58,732 bases of DNA, taken from the NCBI GenBank assembly GCA_016786465.1, contig JAEUWC010000009.1, positions 1 through 58,732 on the forward strand, given 5' to 3'. Source of the DNA: Bdellovibrionales bacterium. Its GTDB lineage: Bacteria > Bdellovibrionota > UBA1018. The translations under genes and the position numbers were made by a program. The number at the start of each line of letters is the position of its first letter. Within the stretch, counting starts at the first letter, position 1. The notes beneath the pieces were generated by a model. That model saw only the letters and a program-made list of their open reading frames with translations, was not told the origin of the DNA and searched no databases. Below, piece after piece: positions 49,731 to 58,397 of the stretch.

Positions 49731-49945
49731 TTGCCGTTGATCGCAGTCGCGGTCCCGTCACTAGTCGTGATGACGGTAGGGTTCTGCTTTCCACTGGCGC
49801 CCAGCTTTTCTAAAGCTTCCGAGTACCCGCACTTAAATGAATGAGCAGGCGTATCTGAAGAACGCTGTTCTCCAAGGGAAGTCTCGGCCAGGGCCACTGG
49901 CGAAAACAAAGACACGGCGACGAAAAACCACGTAGGTTTAATCAT
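49727..49945 (-). CDS. small exported protein A
   Basis: A 72-residue protein with a clear signal peptide (MIKPTWFFVAVSLFSPVALA) and a mature part of about 52 residues with a single Cys (SFKCGYSE) and a Thr-rich end. The C-terminus is GTATAINGN, matching the GTTTTIQGN end of the divergent protein at 50232. Both also have GASG before it. AAAGGAGTG precedes the ATG at 49945; a longer frame to 50017 runs through the leader hairpin and is not needed. Function unknown. Confidence 0.75.
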   Translation of the reverse strand: MIKPTWFFVAVSLFSPVALAETSLGEQRSSDTPAHSFKCGYSEALEKLGASGKQNPTVITTSDGTATAINGN

Positions 49946-49973
49946 GGGACACACTCCTTTAGTTTTACACACG

Positions 49974-50008
49974 CGTGCCGATTCGGTCGCACATCGCACG
50001 ACCGCACG
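49974..50008 (-). promoter_or_regulatory. leader hairpin of small exported protein A
   Basis: On the minus strand CGTGC-GGTCG and CGACC-[GAATCG]-GCACG form a two-part stem around a nine-base loop, about 30 bases before the ATG at 49945. It could stabilise or regulate the mRNA leader. No U-run follows. Confidence 0.3.
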
Positions 50009-50231
50009 GGCACACACTCTCTCGAAGAGCTATTAGAGCAAGGGGGATGCCAAGAAACCTTACAGCTGACACGGTTTATCTATTTGTAATTATTGAATAA
50101 TTTAGTTCGAAGTGAATTCTACTGGCAATATAAAATGCAGATCTGCTCATAAAGAAAACACAGCTGTCTAAAGATTTGACGGCCAATTCTTGCCTATTGA
50201 TGGCGCCGCTACGAGTCCTCATAATGGAAGT

Positions 50232-50426
50232 ATGAAAACGTTATTTTTTGCCCTGATGATGATGGTAAGTTCAGTAGCTTTCGCACAAGCGACCGGCGAA
50301 AAAAATGATTCCGATTGCACTTCAGTGACGGACGCGACTTCGACGTCAACATCGACTTCGTCGACGACCACCGGTGCCAGCGGAACCAGCAGCGGCGGCA
50401 CGACGACTACCATTCAAGGTAACTAG
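50232..50426 (+). CDS. small exported protein B, Ser/Thr-rich
   Basis: A 64-residue protein. The signal peptide is MKTLFFALMMMVSSVAFA, and the 46-residue mature part has one Cys (SDCTSV) and a Ser/Thr/Gly-rich stretch (DATSTSTSTSSTTTGASGTS) ending GTTTTIQGN. GGAAG precedes the ATG. The match of its end with that of protein A on the opposite strand suggests a paralogous pair. The low-complexity part could be glycosylated or be a structural spacer (inference). The stop is 2 bases from the convergent YD-repeat gene. Confidence 0.7.
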   Translation: MKTLFFALMMMVSSVAFAQATGEKNDSDCTSVTDATSTSTSTSSTTTGASGTSSGGTTTTIQGN

Positions 50427-50428
50427 TC

Positions 50429-52096
50429 TTAAAACGAAAGAGAAACGCCCGCGGGCTTGATGATGTCGACCAGGTTCTGGAACGCCGTCGTCACCTCAAG
50501 GGCGATTTTTCTTCCCGCTGAACTTTCAACTTTCTTGATCTCGCCGCTATTGTTGTAGCTAACCGTGATGCTTCCTAAGCTTGGGTCCGAGATTTCGATC
50601 GGTTTCGAGTTTTCGTTGTACTTGAAATCCAACCGCCGCTTGTTTTGATCCAGTAAGCTTTTGATTCGCCCATTGGCGTCGTAGAAAAGCTTCACGCCCT
50701 TTCCACCCGAATTCTTTGCAAAACTGAGGTTCCCTTTATCGTCGTACTGGAATTCAGACCAGTTCACGACTTTCTTGTTTCCTTTGGGATAGCGCACAAC
50801 CTTGGAAACTTTATTGGCCTTGGGGTGATAAGCCAGCTCGGTCACTTCTGACGGAGTCGACTTTTTCGTCACACGACCCTTTTTGTCGTATTCGAACGCG
50901 GTTTCATCCGATCCGCGCTTGATCAAAAGCGGAAGGCCGCAACATTCGTTGTAAGTGGTTTCGGTTTTTTGTCCGTCCACTTGGGTGATCATGCGATAGG
51001 TCCATTCTTCCCCGTCAGGCTTGTACTTGAAAAGATACTCGTAGCTGCTGTTGCTGATCACCGATCCTTCTTTGCTTTTGCTGACCAGCTTCACCGTGAT
51101 GTGACCTTTTTGTTTTGGGTCAATCATGTAGTCATATTCGGTCAAAGCGCCGTCGCGTTCACGAACGCTTTTCACGCTTTCCAGCTTATCTTTGGACCAG
51201 TAGGCGATCTGAAGCGACGTTTTATCCGAATACCCAATTTCGGTCAGGTAGTGCTTGCCATCGCTTGTGTACTTGTACTGGTACACGTTCCCGTCGACGT
51301 CCTTGGAATAAATCAGTTCGTCTTTGTCGTTGTACCGATATTCCGTTTCTTTGCTATTTTCGCCCTGAAGTTTGGCCAGACGTCCGCGATTATCGAATGT
51401 GAAAAAGATCTTTCGATTGAAGTTGTCTTGAAGCTTCTGAAGTTTTCCGTCTGCGGCATAGCTTAATTCGATCGAATTATTGTTCTTGTCCTGCACTTTG
51501 ACCAGACGTCCGCGATCATCAAATCGATCCGTACGACCCGTGTCGTAGCTTCGCAGGTATCCTCCAGCGACTTTGGTCACGTACTGATAGCTGAAGCGAT
51601 TTGAAATCAGCTGAGTCCCATCTTTCAAAAGACGTGGCTGAACTTTTCCTTCGCGGCGGAAGCGTTCCCATTCGGCTGTTCTGAAATTCGCGTCTCCGGC
51701 CAGGCGTTTCTTATACGCGTCCAGCGCTGCGACCTGAGTCAAGTACTTGGTGTCTTTGGCGGCCTTGACGATCATCGCAACAGCCGAAGCAACGTCTTCT
51801 GCCTTTGCACCAATGGGAACAAAGCGGTTCGAAGCACCACCCCCGTATTCACTGATGGTAACGCTTCCGTCTGGCCCGACGCCCAGACTCACTTCGTATT
51901 CTGTTCCCCATCCCCATCCGAAGAATCCACGATACAAAGTCTTTGAATTGTAGACTCGTTCAATCTTGGGTTCGAAGCCCCCGGTGTAAACCAGGTCGAC
52001 GTATCCGATGAAGAAGTTTCCGTTTTTCAAAGAAACGTTCGCTTGCGCGGTGCCAATGGAACTTGCAAGGGTAGCCAGAATCAGAAATGTTTTCAT
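50429..52096 (-). CDS. exported RHS/YD-repeat protein
   Basis: A 555-residue protein. The signal peptide is MKTFLILATLASSIGTAQA. The first 120 residues resemble the DUF6531 N-terminus of RHS proteins (NGNFFIGYVDLVYTGGFEPKIERVYNS; GFFGWGWGTEYEVSL). From about 195, YD repeats recur every 20 residues (YDTGRTDRFDDRGRLVKVQDKNNN; YDDKGNLSFAKN; YDANGRIKSL). There is no RHS core motif (DPxG) and no toxin domain after the repeats, so it is a short shell-like protein. It follows TadB in the position where TadC would be expected. Confidence 0.85.
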   Translation of the reverse strand: MKTFLILATLASSIGTAQANVSLKNGNFFIGYVDLVYTGGFEPKIERVYNSKTLYRGFFGWGWGTEYEVSLGVGPDGSVTISEYGGGASNRFVPIGAKAEDVASAVAMIVKAAKDTKYLTQVAALDAYKKRLAGDANFRTAEWERFRREGKVQPRLLKDGTQLISNRFSYQYVTKVAGGYLRSYDTGRTDRFDDRGRLVKVQDKNNNSIELSYAADGKLQKLQDNFNRKIFFTFDNRGRLAKLQGENSKETEYRYNDKDELIYSKDVDGNVYQYKYTSDGKHYLTEIGYSDKTSLQIAYWSKDKLESVKSVRERDGALTEYDYMIDPKQKGHITVKLVSKSKEGSVISNSSYEYLFKYKPDGEEWTYRMITQVDGQKTETTYNECCGLPLLIKRGSDETAFEYDKKGRVTKKSTPSEVTELAYHPKANKVSKVVRYPKGNKKVVNWSEFQYDDKGNLSFAKNSGGKGVKLFYDANGRIKSLLDQNKRRLDFKYNENSKPIEISDPSLGSITVSYNNSGEIKKVESSAGRKIALEVTTAFQNLVDIIKPAGVSLSF

Positions 52097-52121
52097 ACCC
52101 AAGATCTTAAAGGATCGGCGC

Positions 52122-52985
52122 TTAGACGTCGATCTTGATGATCTGCATAATGAAGAAAAACCCGATGGCTTCCAATAGGATGATCACACCAATGATCGCC
52201 CAACCGATGGTGGTCGTGAAAAGCGGGGCCATGAATTCTGGATCGGACTGGTAAAAGACCACACCCATAATCGGTGGAACAGCCATCACGAACATCCCCT
52301 GGTAGAATCCCTGGGCCGTCATCGCCTGAATCTTTTTTTCGACCTTGATTCTTTCGCGGATCGTCGTGGTGATCGTATCAAAGGTTTCCGCCAAATTTCC
52401 GCCGGTCTCTTTCAGGATATTGACCGAAGTGACAAACATTTCGACGTCATCGGACTTGATTCGGCGAGCCAGATTTTGAAAGGCTTCTTCCAAAGAAACG
52501 CCCAAGCGGTTTTCGCTCATGACCAGGGAAAATTCCTGCTGAATCGGATTCGGAAGTTCGGTGGTCACAGTCCCCATGGCTTGGACGACTGACAATCCGG
52601 ACTTCATGCCGTTGGCCATCAGATTGAGTGCGTCGACCATTTGCACGACGAACTGGTCCACCCGGCGCTTGTAATACCAATCCACCAGGGGCTTCGGAAG
52701 TTTCCAACCGATGAAACCAAAAATCAGGGCGGCCGGCAAACCCACCGTGACCATCGGGTAAAAAAGAAAGAAAATCAAAACCGCAGGGACCACGGAAAGC
52801 GCAATCAGAAGCATCAGCACGCGGTTGGCGTCGACTTCGATAAACATCATCGCCAGGCGTTCGACGACATAATCGCGCGTTCCCAAGGACTGAAACCGCA
52901 GCCATTCGATGATCTTTTTATTGTAGTGATAGGCGGCTAGGAAAGAACCCACACCCACCATGATCACTGCCAGAATCTTTTCCAT
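52122..52985 (-). CDS. tadB: Tad pilus inner-membrane protein TadB (T2SF family)
   Basis: A 287-residue protein with a T2SF domain (about 105-285). FVVQMVDALNLMANGMKSGLSVVQAM and LKETGGNLAETFDTITTTIRERIKVEKKIQAMTAQG are the TadB signatures, and membrane segments lie at about 2-20, 60-95, 225-245 and 260-280. TadB is the pilus platform that works with the TadA/CpaF ATPase. No separate TadC is present in the window; the next gene downstream is the YD-repeat protein. Confidence 0.88.
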   Translation of the reverse strand: MEKILAVIMVGVGSFLAAYHYNKKIIEWLRFQSLGTRDYVVERLAMMFIEVDANRVLMLLIALSVVPAVLIFFLFYPMVTVGLPAALIFGFIGWKLPKPLVDWYYKRRVDQFVVQMVDALNLMANGMKSGLSVVQAMGTVTTELPNPIQQEFSLVMSENRLGVSLEEAFQNLARRIKSDDVEMFVTSVNILKETGGNLAETFDTITTTIRERIKVEKKIQAMTAQGFYQGMFVMAVPPIMGVVFYQSDPEFMAPLFTTTIGWAIIGVIILLEAIGFFFIMQIIKIDV

Positions 52986-53009
52986 GCGCCCTTTCTACCC
53001 AACCGGGTT

Positions 53010-55196
53010 TTACTTAGCGGCGAACAGTCCGCGAGAAATTTTCATCCCCTTCATTTCCATTTCTTCGACGAACTTTGGAATGAAACCGGTAGGGACGAAC
53101 CGGCCCACCACTTTGCGCTTCTTATCCAGACCTTCTTGCTTGAACACGAAGATGTCTTGAAGCGAAACGACTTCACCCTGCATCCCGACCACTTCAGTGA
53201 TGTGGGTGATCTTGCGGCTTCCGTCCATCAGACGCGACTGCTGAACGATCAGCCCGACGGCCGAAGCAATGGTTTCACGAATCGCCTTAACGGGAATGTC
53301 GAAGCCGGCTTGCATGACCAGTGCTTCCATACGACCCAAGGCTTCGCGCGGATTGTTCGCGTGCAAGGTCGTCAATGAACCCGAGTGACCCGTGTTCATG
53401 GCTTGAAGCATGTCGAAGGTTTCGCCGCCGCGGCACTCTCCGACCACGATTCGGTCAGGGCGCATACGCAGACAGCATTTGACCAGATCGCGAATGCTGA
53501 CTTCGCCTTCGCCTTCGATGTTCTTGGGGCGTGTTTCCAAGCGAACCACGTGTTCCTGACCTAGCTGAAGTTCGGCCGAATCTTCAACCGTGATGATGCG
53601 TTCTGTGGCCGGGATGAAATTCGAAAGAACGTTCAGCAAAGTCGTTTTACCGGAACCGGTGCCGCCTGAAACGACGATGTTCAATTTGCCTTCGACGCAG
53701 ACCTTTAAAAATTCAGCGATTTCAGACGTCATCGATCCGAAATTCACCAAGTCTTCAGGCTGGATTCTTTTCTTTGGAAACTTACGAATGGTGATCGTCG
53801 GGCCGCGAAGGGCCAGCGGAGGAATGATCACGTGAACCCGTGATCCGTCAGCCAAGCGGGCGTCCGTATAAGGCGACTTTTCATCCACGCGACGGCCCAG
53901 TGGCGTCACGATCCGTTCCACCACGTTCATCATCTGCTGTTCACTGGTAAAAGTGACTTTCGAAAGCGTCGGCTTACCGGCTTTTTCAACAAAGATCTGG
54001 TCCCGTGCGTTGACCATGATTTCAGTGACCGAATCATCTGAAAGCAGGTCTTCCAAGGGCCCTAGGCCCAAGGCTTCATCCAAAACTTCTTTCAACATCT
54101 GTGCGCGCGATTCGCGGCTGGCCAAAAGCGTTCCCGGATCTTCTTTGGCCAAGATATCCAAAATCGCTTTCTGAGTTCTTTCGCGAAGAATCGATTTCTG
54201 GCGAGGATCATTCGAATTTTCCGCGCTCATTTTCTTCAGATCCATTTGCTCGACCAAGGACTTATGGATCTTCATTTTCATCAAGGTCCACGCGTCAACT
54301 GGGCCACTGCTGCCGCCTTTGGAAAGCAGATTCTGAGCTGCGCCTTCTTTCGAGCCATCGGCGGCACCCGAGCCACCGGTAGCGGCAGCTGCCGTGGCTT
54401 GGGCAAGCTTAGCTGCGACACCCGTGGGTTTCTTCAGCTTGGCTAGGCTATCTAAAAGATTGGTCTGCGCAATCTTGCGAACCAGGTCATGGTACGCGCG
54501 CGCAATCGGCGTTCCCGGCATGCCCACCAGAAGCGGCGTGCTCTTGGCCAAGGCACTATCGCAAACGGCGGTGTCTTCTGGGATCGCTCCGAAAATGGGC
54601 CGATTCAGGTTCTTTGAAACGATCTGAGGGTTCACGATCTGATTGGGCGTGTAGCGATTCAAAATGATTTGAACCATTTCATTCGGGAAAAGAAGTTCCT
54701 GAATTTTTCCAATCACGCGCTTGGTTTGGTTCACGACAATGACGTCACCCGTGGTGACCACGAAGATCGCCGTCGCGTATTCGAAAACTTTCATCGCCGA
54801 TGGATCCGTTCCGTTTCCGCAGTCGACTACGGTCAAAGGAAAGATTCCAGGTGCGGCCTTTAAGAATTTTCCAAGCCCATCCATATCCAAGTCGCGGGCT
54901 AAGATCGCGTCGCGTGGCGCACCGATAAAGCTGTAGCCCGCCGGCGCATTCACCATGAAAGGGGCCAGGGTCTTTGGATCATAGATCCCGCCGGTCATGC
55001 GACTGACGTCGATGATTGAACGACTGGGGTTTTGCCCCAGAATCAGGTTCTGATCGCCCAGACTGTTTAGATCCAGGTCAATGATCAGCGGTCTTTGTTT
55101 GAATTCCTGCAGATAGGCGATCGCTAGGTTGGCTGCAAAAACGCTTTTGCCCACCCCGCCTTTACCACCCACGACTGCAACGATATGCCCAGCCAT
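53010..55196 (-). CDS. fused CpaE/TadZ-like ParA ATPase and CpaF/TadA secretion ATPase
   Basis: A 728-residue protein that joins two functions usually encoded by separate genes. Residues 1-255 are a ParA/MinD-type ATPase with the deviant Walker [12 protein letters not shown] (10-20), as in CpaE/TadZ, which localises the pilus machine. An Ala/Gly-rich linker (about 258-300) follows. Residues about 330-728 are Cpa[19 protein letters not shown], Walker [11 protein letters not shown] (about 510-519), the Asp box [28 protein letters not shown] (Walker B) and the His box [10 protein letters not shown]. It powers Flp pilus assembly. Confidence 0.93.
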   Translation of the reverse strand: MAGHIVAVVGGKGGVGKSVFAANLAIAYLQEFKQRPLIIDLDLNSLGDQNLILGQNPSRSIIDVSRMTGGIYDPKTLAPFMVNAPAGYSFIGAPRDAILARDLDMDGLGKFLKAAPGIFPLTVVDCGNGTDPSAMKVFEYATAIFVVTTGDVIVVNQTKRVIGKIQELLFPNEMVQIILNRYTPNQIVNPQIVSKNLNRPIFGAIPEDTAVCDSALAKSTPLLVGMPGTPIARAYHDLVRKIAQTNLLDSLAKLKKPTGVAAKLAQATAAAATGGSGAADGSKEGAAQNLLSKGGSSGPVDAWTLMKMKIHKSLVEQMDLKKMSAENSNDPRQKSILRERTQKAILDILAKEDPGTLLASRESRAQMLKEVLDEALGLGPLEDLLSDDSVTEIMVNARDQIFVEKAGKPTLSKVTFTSEQQMMNVVERIVTPLGRRVDEKSPYTDARLADGSRVHVIIPPLALRGPTITIRKFPKKRIQPEDLVNFGSMTSEIAEFLKVCVEGKLNIVVSGGTGSGKTTLLNVLSNFIPATERIITVEDSAELQLGQEHVVRLETRPKNIEGEGEVSIRDLVKCCLRMRPDRIVVGECRGGETFDMLQAMNTGHSGSLTTLHANNPREALGRMEALVMQAGFDIPVKAIRETIASAVGLIVQQSRLMDGSRKITHITEVVGMQGEVVSLQDIFVFKQEGLDKKRKVVGRFVPTGFIPKFVEEMEMKGMKISRGLFAAK

Positions 55197-55211
55197 CGAA
55201 ATCTTATCGGC

Positions 55212-57047
55212 TTATTTGGCGCGAATCCTGAAATTCCTTTTCAGATCCTGGGTATCCGCGGCTGGATCATTGATAATCTGCGGCGTAACAAAGACCACGA
55301 TCTGCGACTTCTTCTTGCGATAGTTTTTTGACGATAAAAGAGTAAAAAGAGGTTCCGTCGGAACGGACGCCATTGGCGCACCCGTCGAAGGATCCGCCGC
55401 ACCACCGCCGCCAAAGCCCCCTGGCCGAGGGTCATCGCGGTTAAAGTCCGTTCCCACGTCTGAAGTCGAAAGGGCTGCAATCGCCGCGCTGTCGCCGGAA
55501 TTCATATAAAGCGTGGTCGTGACCGAGTTTTCGGTCGTGATCGGCTTTCCGTCCGCGGTTTTTCCCACCACAGCTGCACTTTTCACTAAAAGGGGTACTT
55601 GAAGGCTATTCGTTCCCGTTGTGACTTTCATTGGACTGACACTGACTAGAAACGAAACCTTGATCGGCTGGGTCACTGGGGGTGAACCCGCAGCCCCTTG
55701 CTGCTGGCTTGATACCTGAACCGGAATCTGGGTTTCTTGGCTAAGACTGGAAGGAACCCCTTCGGCGGCCACCAAGGTCGCCGTCTTTAAGACCCGAGCA
55801 AAACCCGCAGCCGTAGCCGTTCGAAGCTTTGGAAAAAGGCTAGAAATGGTTCCCGTAAAACTGGTCCCAGTGCCCTGGGCTTGCCCGCCCGAATTGGAAC
55901 CCACGGTGATTTGCGGATCAGCCGTGAAACCTGGCTGCCACTTGAAGGCAAAGATTTTTCCATAGTCCTTGGTCAATTCCACAAAGTGCATCGTCAAGCG
56001 AATCTGCTTAGGGACAACCGTTCCTGGCGGTGGAGCGTTCGGATCCGGCGGCGGTGCCTGGACCACTGGACCTTCATCAGTGGGAAGTCCCCCGACCACG
56101 ACCATGATTCGATAAAAGGGCATGCCTTCTGCGACCCGAACGCCGGATTCGGCGCCTAGTCCCTGAGGAACGCCGGGAAGAACGGGCGGTGAGTAAAGAT
56201 CTGCAATCTGCTTGATCTTTTCTTTGTCCGGTTCGGCCATGATGTTTCCTTCAATCACGACCTGCGAATTCACCACCCGAGTCGTGACTTTCGCCAATTC
56301 AGGAAGTTTCCGACATTCTTCTTCAATCTTCTTGGCCAAGACGGCCAATCCGACCTGAGAAAGTTTCGCATTATTGATCACGTATTCTTGGAAAGACTTG
56401 TCGCGAACGATGTTCAAAAGAACGGCGTAATCACCCGGAACCAAGACTTCGCCTTCGATGACGACGCGGGATCCGACGACGCGAACGTTGATGCCTTCGA
56501 CGTCACGAAGCAAATCGCGAATTTCACGGGCGCGACGAACCAAATTGGATCTTTCAACTGACGCATTCAGAACCAGTTTTAAGTTTCCATCGGCATCGCG
56601 AACTTGCACGGTGGTTTCACCGTCTTTCAAAGGCTTCAGCGTAATTTGGCGGCGTGCCTTGATGGTCTGGGTTCCCAAAACCGTTGGGTTACCCACTTGA
56701 ATGGTTTCCCACGAAGGTTCGAATTCCAGGTCGATGGTGTAATCTTCACCCACCGCCAAAAGGACGTCCCGGCGATCAGCGGCTGCTTCGGCTTCGTCAC
56801 GGGTTAGTCGGCTTCTTGGAATCGCTTTTTTGGATTCCTTGCTGGCCGCCCGCTTTGCCCGCTGTGAACGGCGTTCGGCACGCGCTTTTTCGACTTTCGC
56901 AGAAACTTTTTTCTTAGGCGCTTCAGTCTGGGTTTCGGCCTGAGCCGCGGGGGCAGCCGATTCGTTCGCTTCTTGCGCTGATCCGTTTCTAGCGATCACC
57001 AAGAAAGTCCCAACTGCCCCGATCAAAAGCAGTTTTAGGATTTTCAT
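55212..57047 (-). CDS. cpaC: Tad/Flp pilus secretin CpaC (RcpA)
   Basis: A 611-residue outer-membrane secretin. The signal peptide is at the start (LLLIGAVGTFLVIARNGSAQA). An RcpA/CpaC N-terminal domain follows (VLLAVGEDYTIDLEFEPSWETIQVGNPTVLG, KARRQITLKPLKDGETTVQVRD), then BON-like repeats (VVIEGEVLVPGDYAVLLNIV, VVIEGNIMAEPDKEKI). The beta-barrel is at about 375-600. Pro-rich and Gly-rich linkers lie at about 345 and 540. The extreme C-terminus has SQIVVFVTPQII, the secretin closing strand. It overlaps the CpaB stop by one base. Confidence 0.93.
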   Translation of the reverse strand: MKILKLLLIGAVGTFLVIARNGSAQEANESAAPAAQAETQTEAPKKKVSAKVEKARAERRSQRAKRAASKESKKAIPRSRLTRDEAEAAADRRDVLLAVGEDYTIDLEFEPSWETIQVGNPTVLGTQTIKARRQITLKPLKDGETTVQVRDADGNLKLVLNASVERSNLVRRAREIRDLLRDVEGINVRVVGSRVVIEGEVLVPGDYAVLLNIVRDKSFQEYVINNAKLSQVGLAVLAKKIEEECRKLPELAKVTTRVVNSQVVIEGNIMAEPDKEKIKQIADLYSPPVLPGVPQGLGAESGVRVAEGMPFYRIMVVVGGLPTDEGPVVQAPPPDPNAPPPGTVVPKQIRLTMHFVELTKDYGKIFAFKWQPGFTADPQITVGSNSGGQAQGTGTSFTGTISSLFPKLRTATAAGFARVLKTATLVAAEGVPSSLSQETQIPVQVSSQQQGAAGSPPVTQPIKVSFLVSVSPMKVTTGTNSLQVPLLVKSAAVVGKTADGKPITTENSVTTTLYMNSGDSAAIAALSTSDVGTDFNRDDPRPGGFGGGGAADPSTGAPMASVPTEPLFTLLSSKNYRKKKSQIVVFVTPQIINDPAADTQDLKRNFRIRAK

Positions 57048-57886
57048 CAGCGGTCGCCCTTTCCCGCCTGGGCCGGCGCGCGAGGCGTACGGCCTTCGAC
57101 CCCAAGAAGTTCGTTCACACCCACCATCGGCGTGACTTCGCGACTTTGATCATCGCTGTTGCGAAGCGAAAGAAAAACACCGGATTCGTTATTGGCCAGA
57201 GCCGCCATGACCAGCATGGCCTGAGTCGGTTCAACTTCGATAGTGACCGAAGCGTAGTTCGTATCTTCGTTTAGGTTTCTGACTTTTTCTTTGTTGCCTT
57301 CCATTTCGGTCAGTCGCGCGACGTTATTGGTCACGTACTTTCCGACGGCCAGAACCAGGACGTCTTGAAGAATGGTCTTCGTCACTTTGTTGGTCTTCTG
57401 TCCACCCAAGTCGATCGTCGCGATCACGTCGACGCGATCGCCTGGCTTCACCAGGCGCGACACGGATGACATGTCGTTTACGGGAACCGAAATCGCTCGA
57501 CGCCCAGGCGTCACTTGTGGGGCCAACCCCGTTCGGACGCCTGGCTCGGTGATTTTGTTGTAAGTGATTTGTTCGCCAGCACGAATCGGAATCAAAGCAA
57601 CAGTGCCGACTAGCGCCCGCAGACTTTTCACGGTGTCTGGGTCATCCGCTTTTTTTGCAAACTGAACTGCGGACGGTTCGGCGAACTTCTTGGGCATGAT
57701 GTCCAAAGAAAGCATTCCTTCGTTCACGGTTTCGTTTTCTTTGATATCGACTTTGGCGCGAACAACGAACACGCGCGCGCCGAATTCCTTCTTCGCGCCT
57801 TCTTCCACGCTTTCGATGTAACTTTCGACAAAGAAAACCGCCAAAAGCGACATCAACAGGGCCATCGTCAGGGCTTTATTATTCAT
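57047..57886 (-). CDS. cpaB: Flp pilus assembly protein CpaB
   Basis: A 279-residue protein with one N-terminal membrane helix (ALTMALLMSLLAVFFVESYI), a SAF domain (VFVVRAKVDIKENETVNEGMLSLDIMP; ALIPIRAGEQITYNKITEPG) and an RcpC domain starting at RRAISVPVNDMSSVSRLVKPGDRVDVIATI. These are the CpaB/RcpC marks; the SAF part probably contacts peptidoglycan. It is the gene before the secretin, as in the classic cpaBC order. Confidence 0.93.
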   Translation of the reverse strand: MNNKALTMALLMSLLAVFFVESYIESVEEGAKKEFGARVFVVRAKVDIKENETVNEGMLSLDIMPKKFAEPSAVQFAKKADDPDTVKSLRALVGTVALIPIRAGEQITYNKITEPGVRTGLAPQVTPGRRAISVPVNDMSSVSRLVKPGDRVDVIATIDLGGQKTNKVTKTILQDVLVLAVGKYVTNNVARLTEMEGNKEKVRNLNEDTNYASVTIEVEPTQAMLVMAALANNESGVFLSLRNSDDQSREVTPMVGVNELLGVEGRTPRAPAQAGKGDR

Positions 57887-58397
57887 CCTGAGGCCCTCCG
57901 CAAAGGTTGAATGCCTGACTTCCCTTCACGCTGGCTGCGGCCATCACCAGTGCTGACCGCGGTTCACCGCCCGGGAACCCTCCCCAAGAATGCGAAGCCG
58001 AGCAAAGCGTGACCGTGGTTCGAATGCGAACCCGCGAACGCGAAGTCGGCGATTTTGAACTGTCGTCTGCGCCAGCCGCGGCAGCCGGAGACCGTGCCAC
58101 AAAGATTTCAGTCGCCTTAGGCGAGGTGTTTGAATTTTCATCAATCTTGTCATCGGACACGCCGACGGTCTGGCGATTCACGTTCGCCGCAACCAGCTTT
58201 GCGCGAATATCGCTTCGAGGGAAATAAGGGCTATTCATCGTCAGGAAGTGGGCCTGAAGGCGCGCGTACTTCTGATTGACCAGCGAAACCTGAATCGCAG
58301 TGTTCATGCGGACGAGCAAGACCGAGATCCCCACCATCAAGGGGACCAAAAGAAGAAACTCAACCAAGCTCTGTCCTTCTTCTCCGCTAACAGCCAT
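57879..58397 (-). CDS. TadE-like pseudopilin
   Basis: A 172-residue protein. The start MAVSGEEGQSLVEFLLLVPLMVGISVLLVRM is the TadE motif: a short leader ending in Gly, then EGQSLVEF with Glu at +5 and a membrane helix. It should be cleaved by a prepilin peptidase and act as a minor pseudopilin of the Flp pilus. The C-terminal part is Ser-rich. It overlaps CpaB by 8 bp and the upstream gene by 11 bp. Confidence 0.85.
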   Translation of the reverse strand: MAVSGEEGQSLVEFLLLVPLMVGISVLLVRMNTAIQVSLVNQKYARLQAHFLTMNSPYFPRSDIRAKLVAANVNRQTVGVSDDKIDENSNTSPKATEIFVARSPAAAAGADDSSKSPTSRSRVRIRTTVTLCSASHSWGGFPGGEPRSALVMAAASVKGSQAFNLCGGPQDE

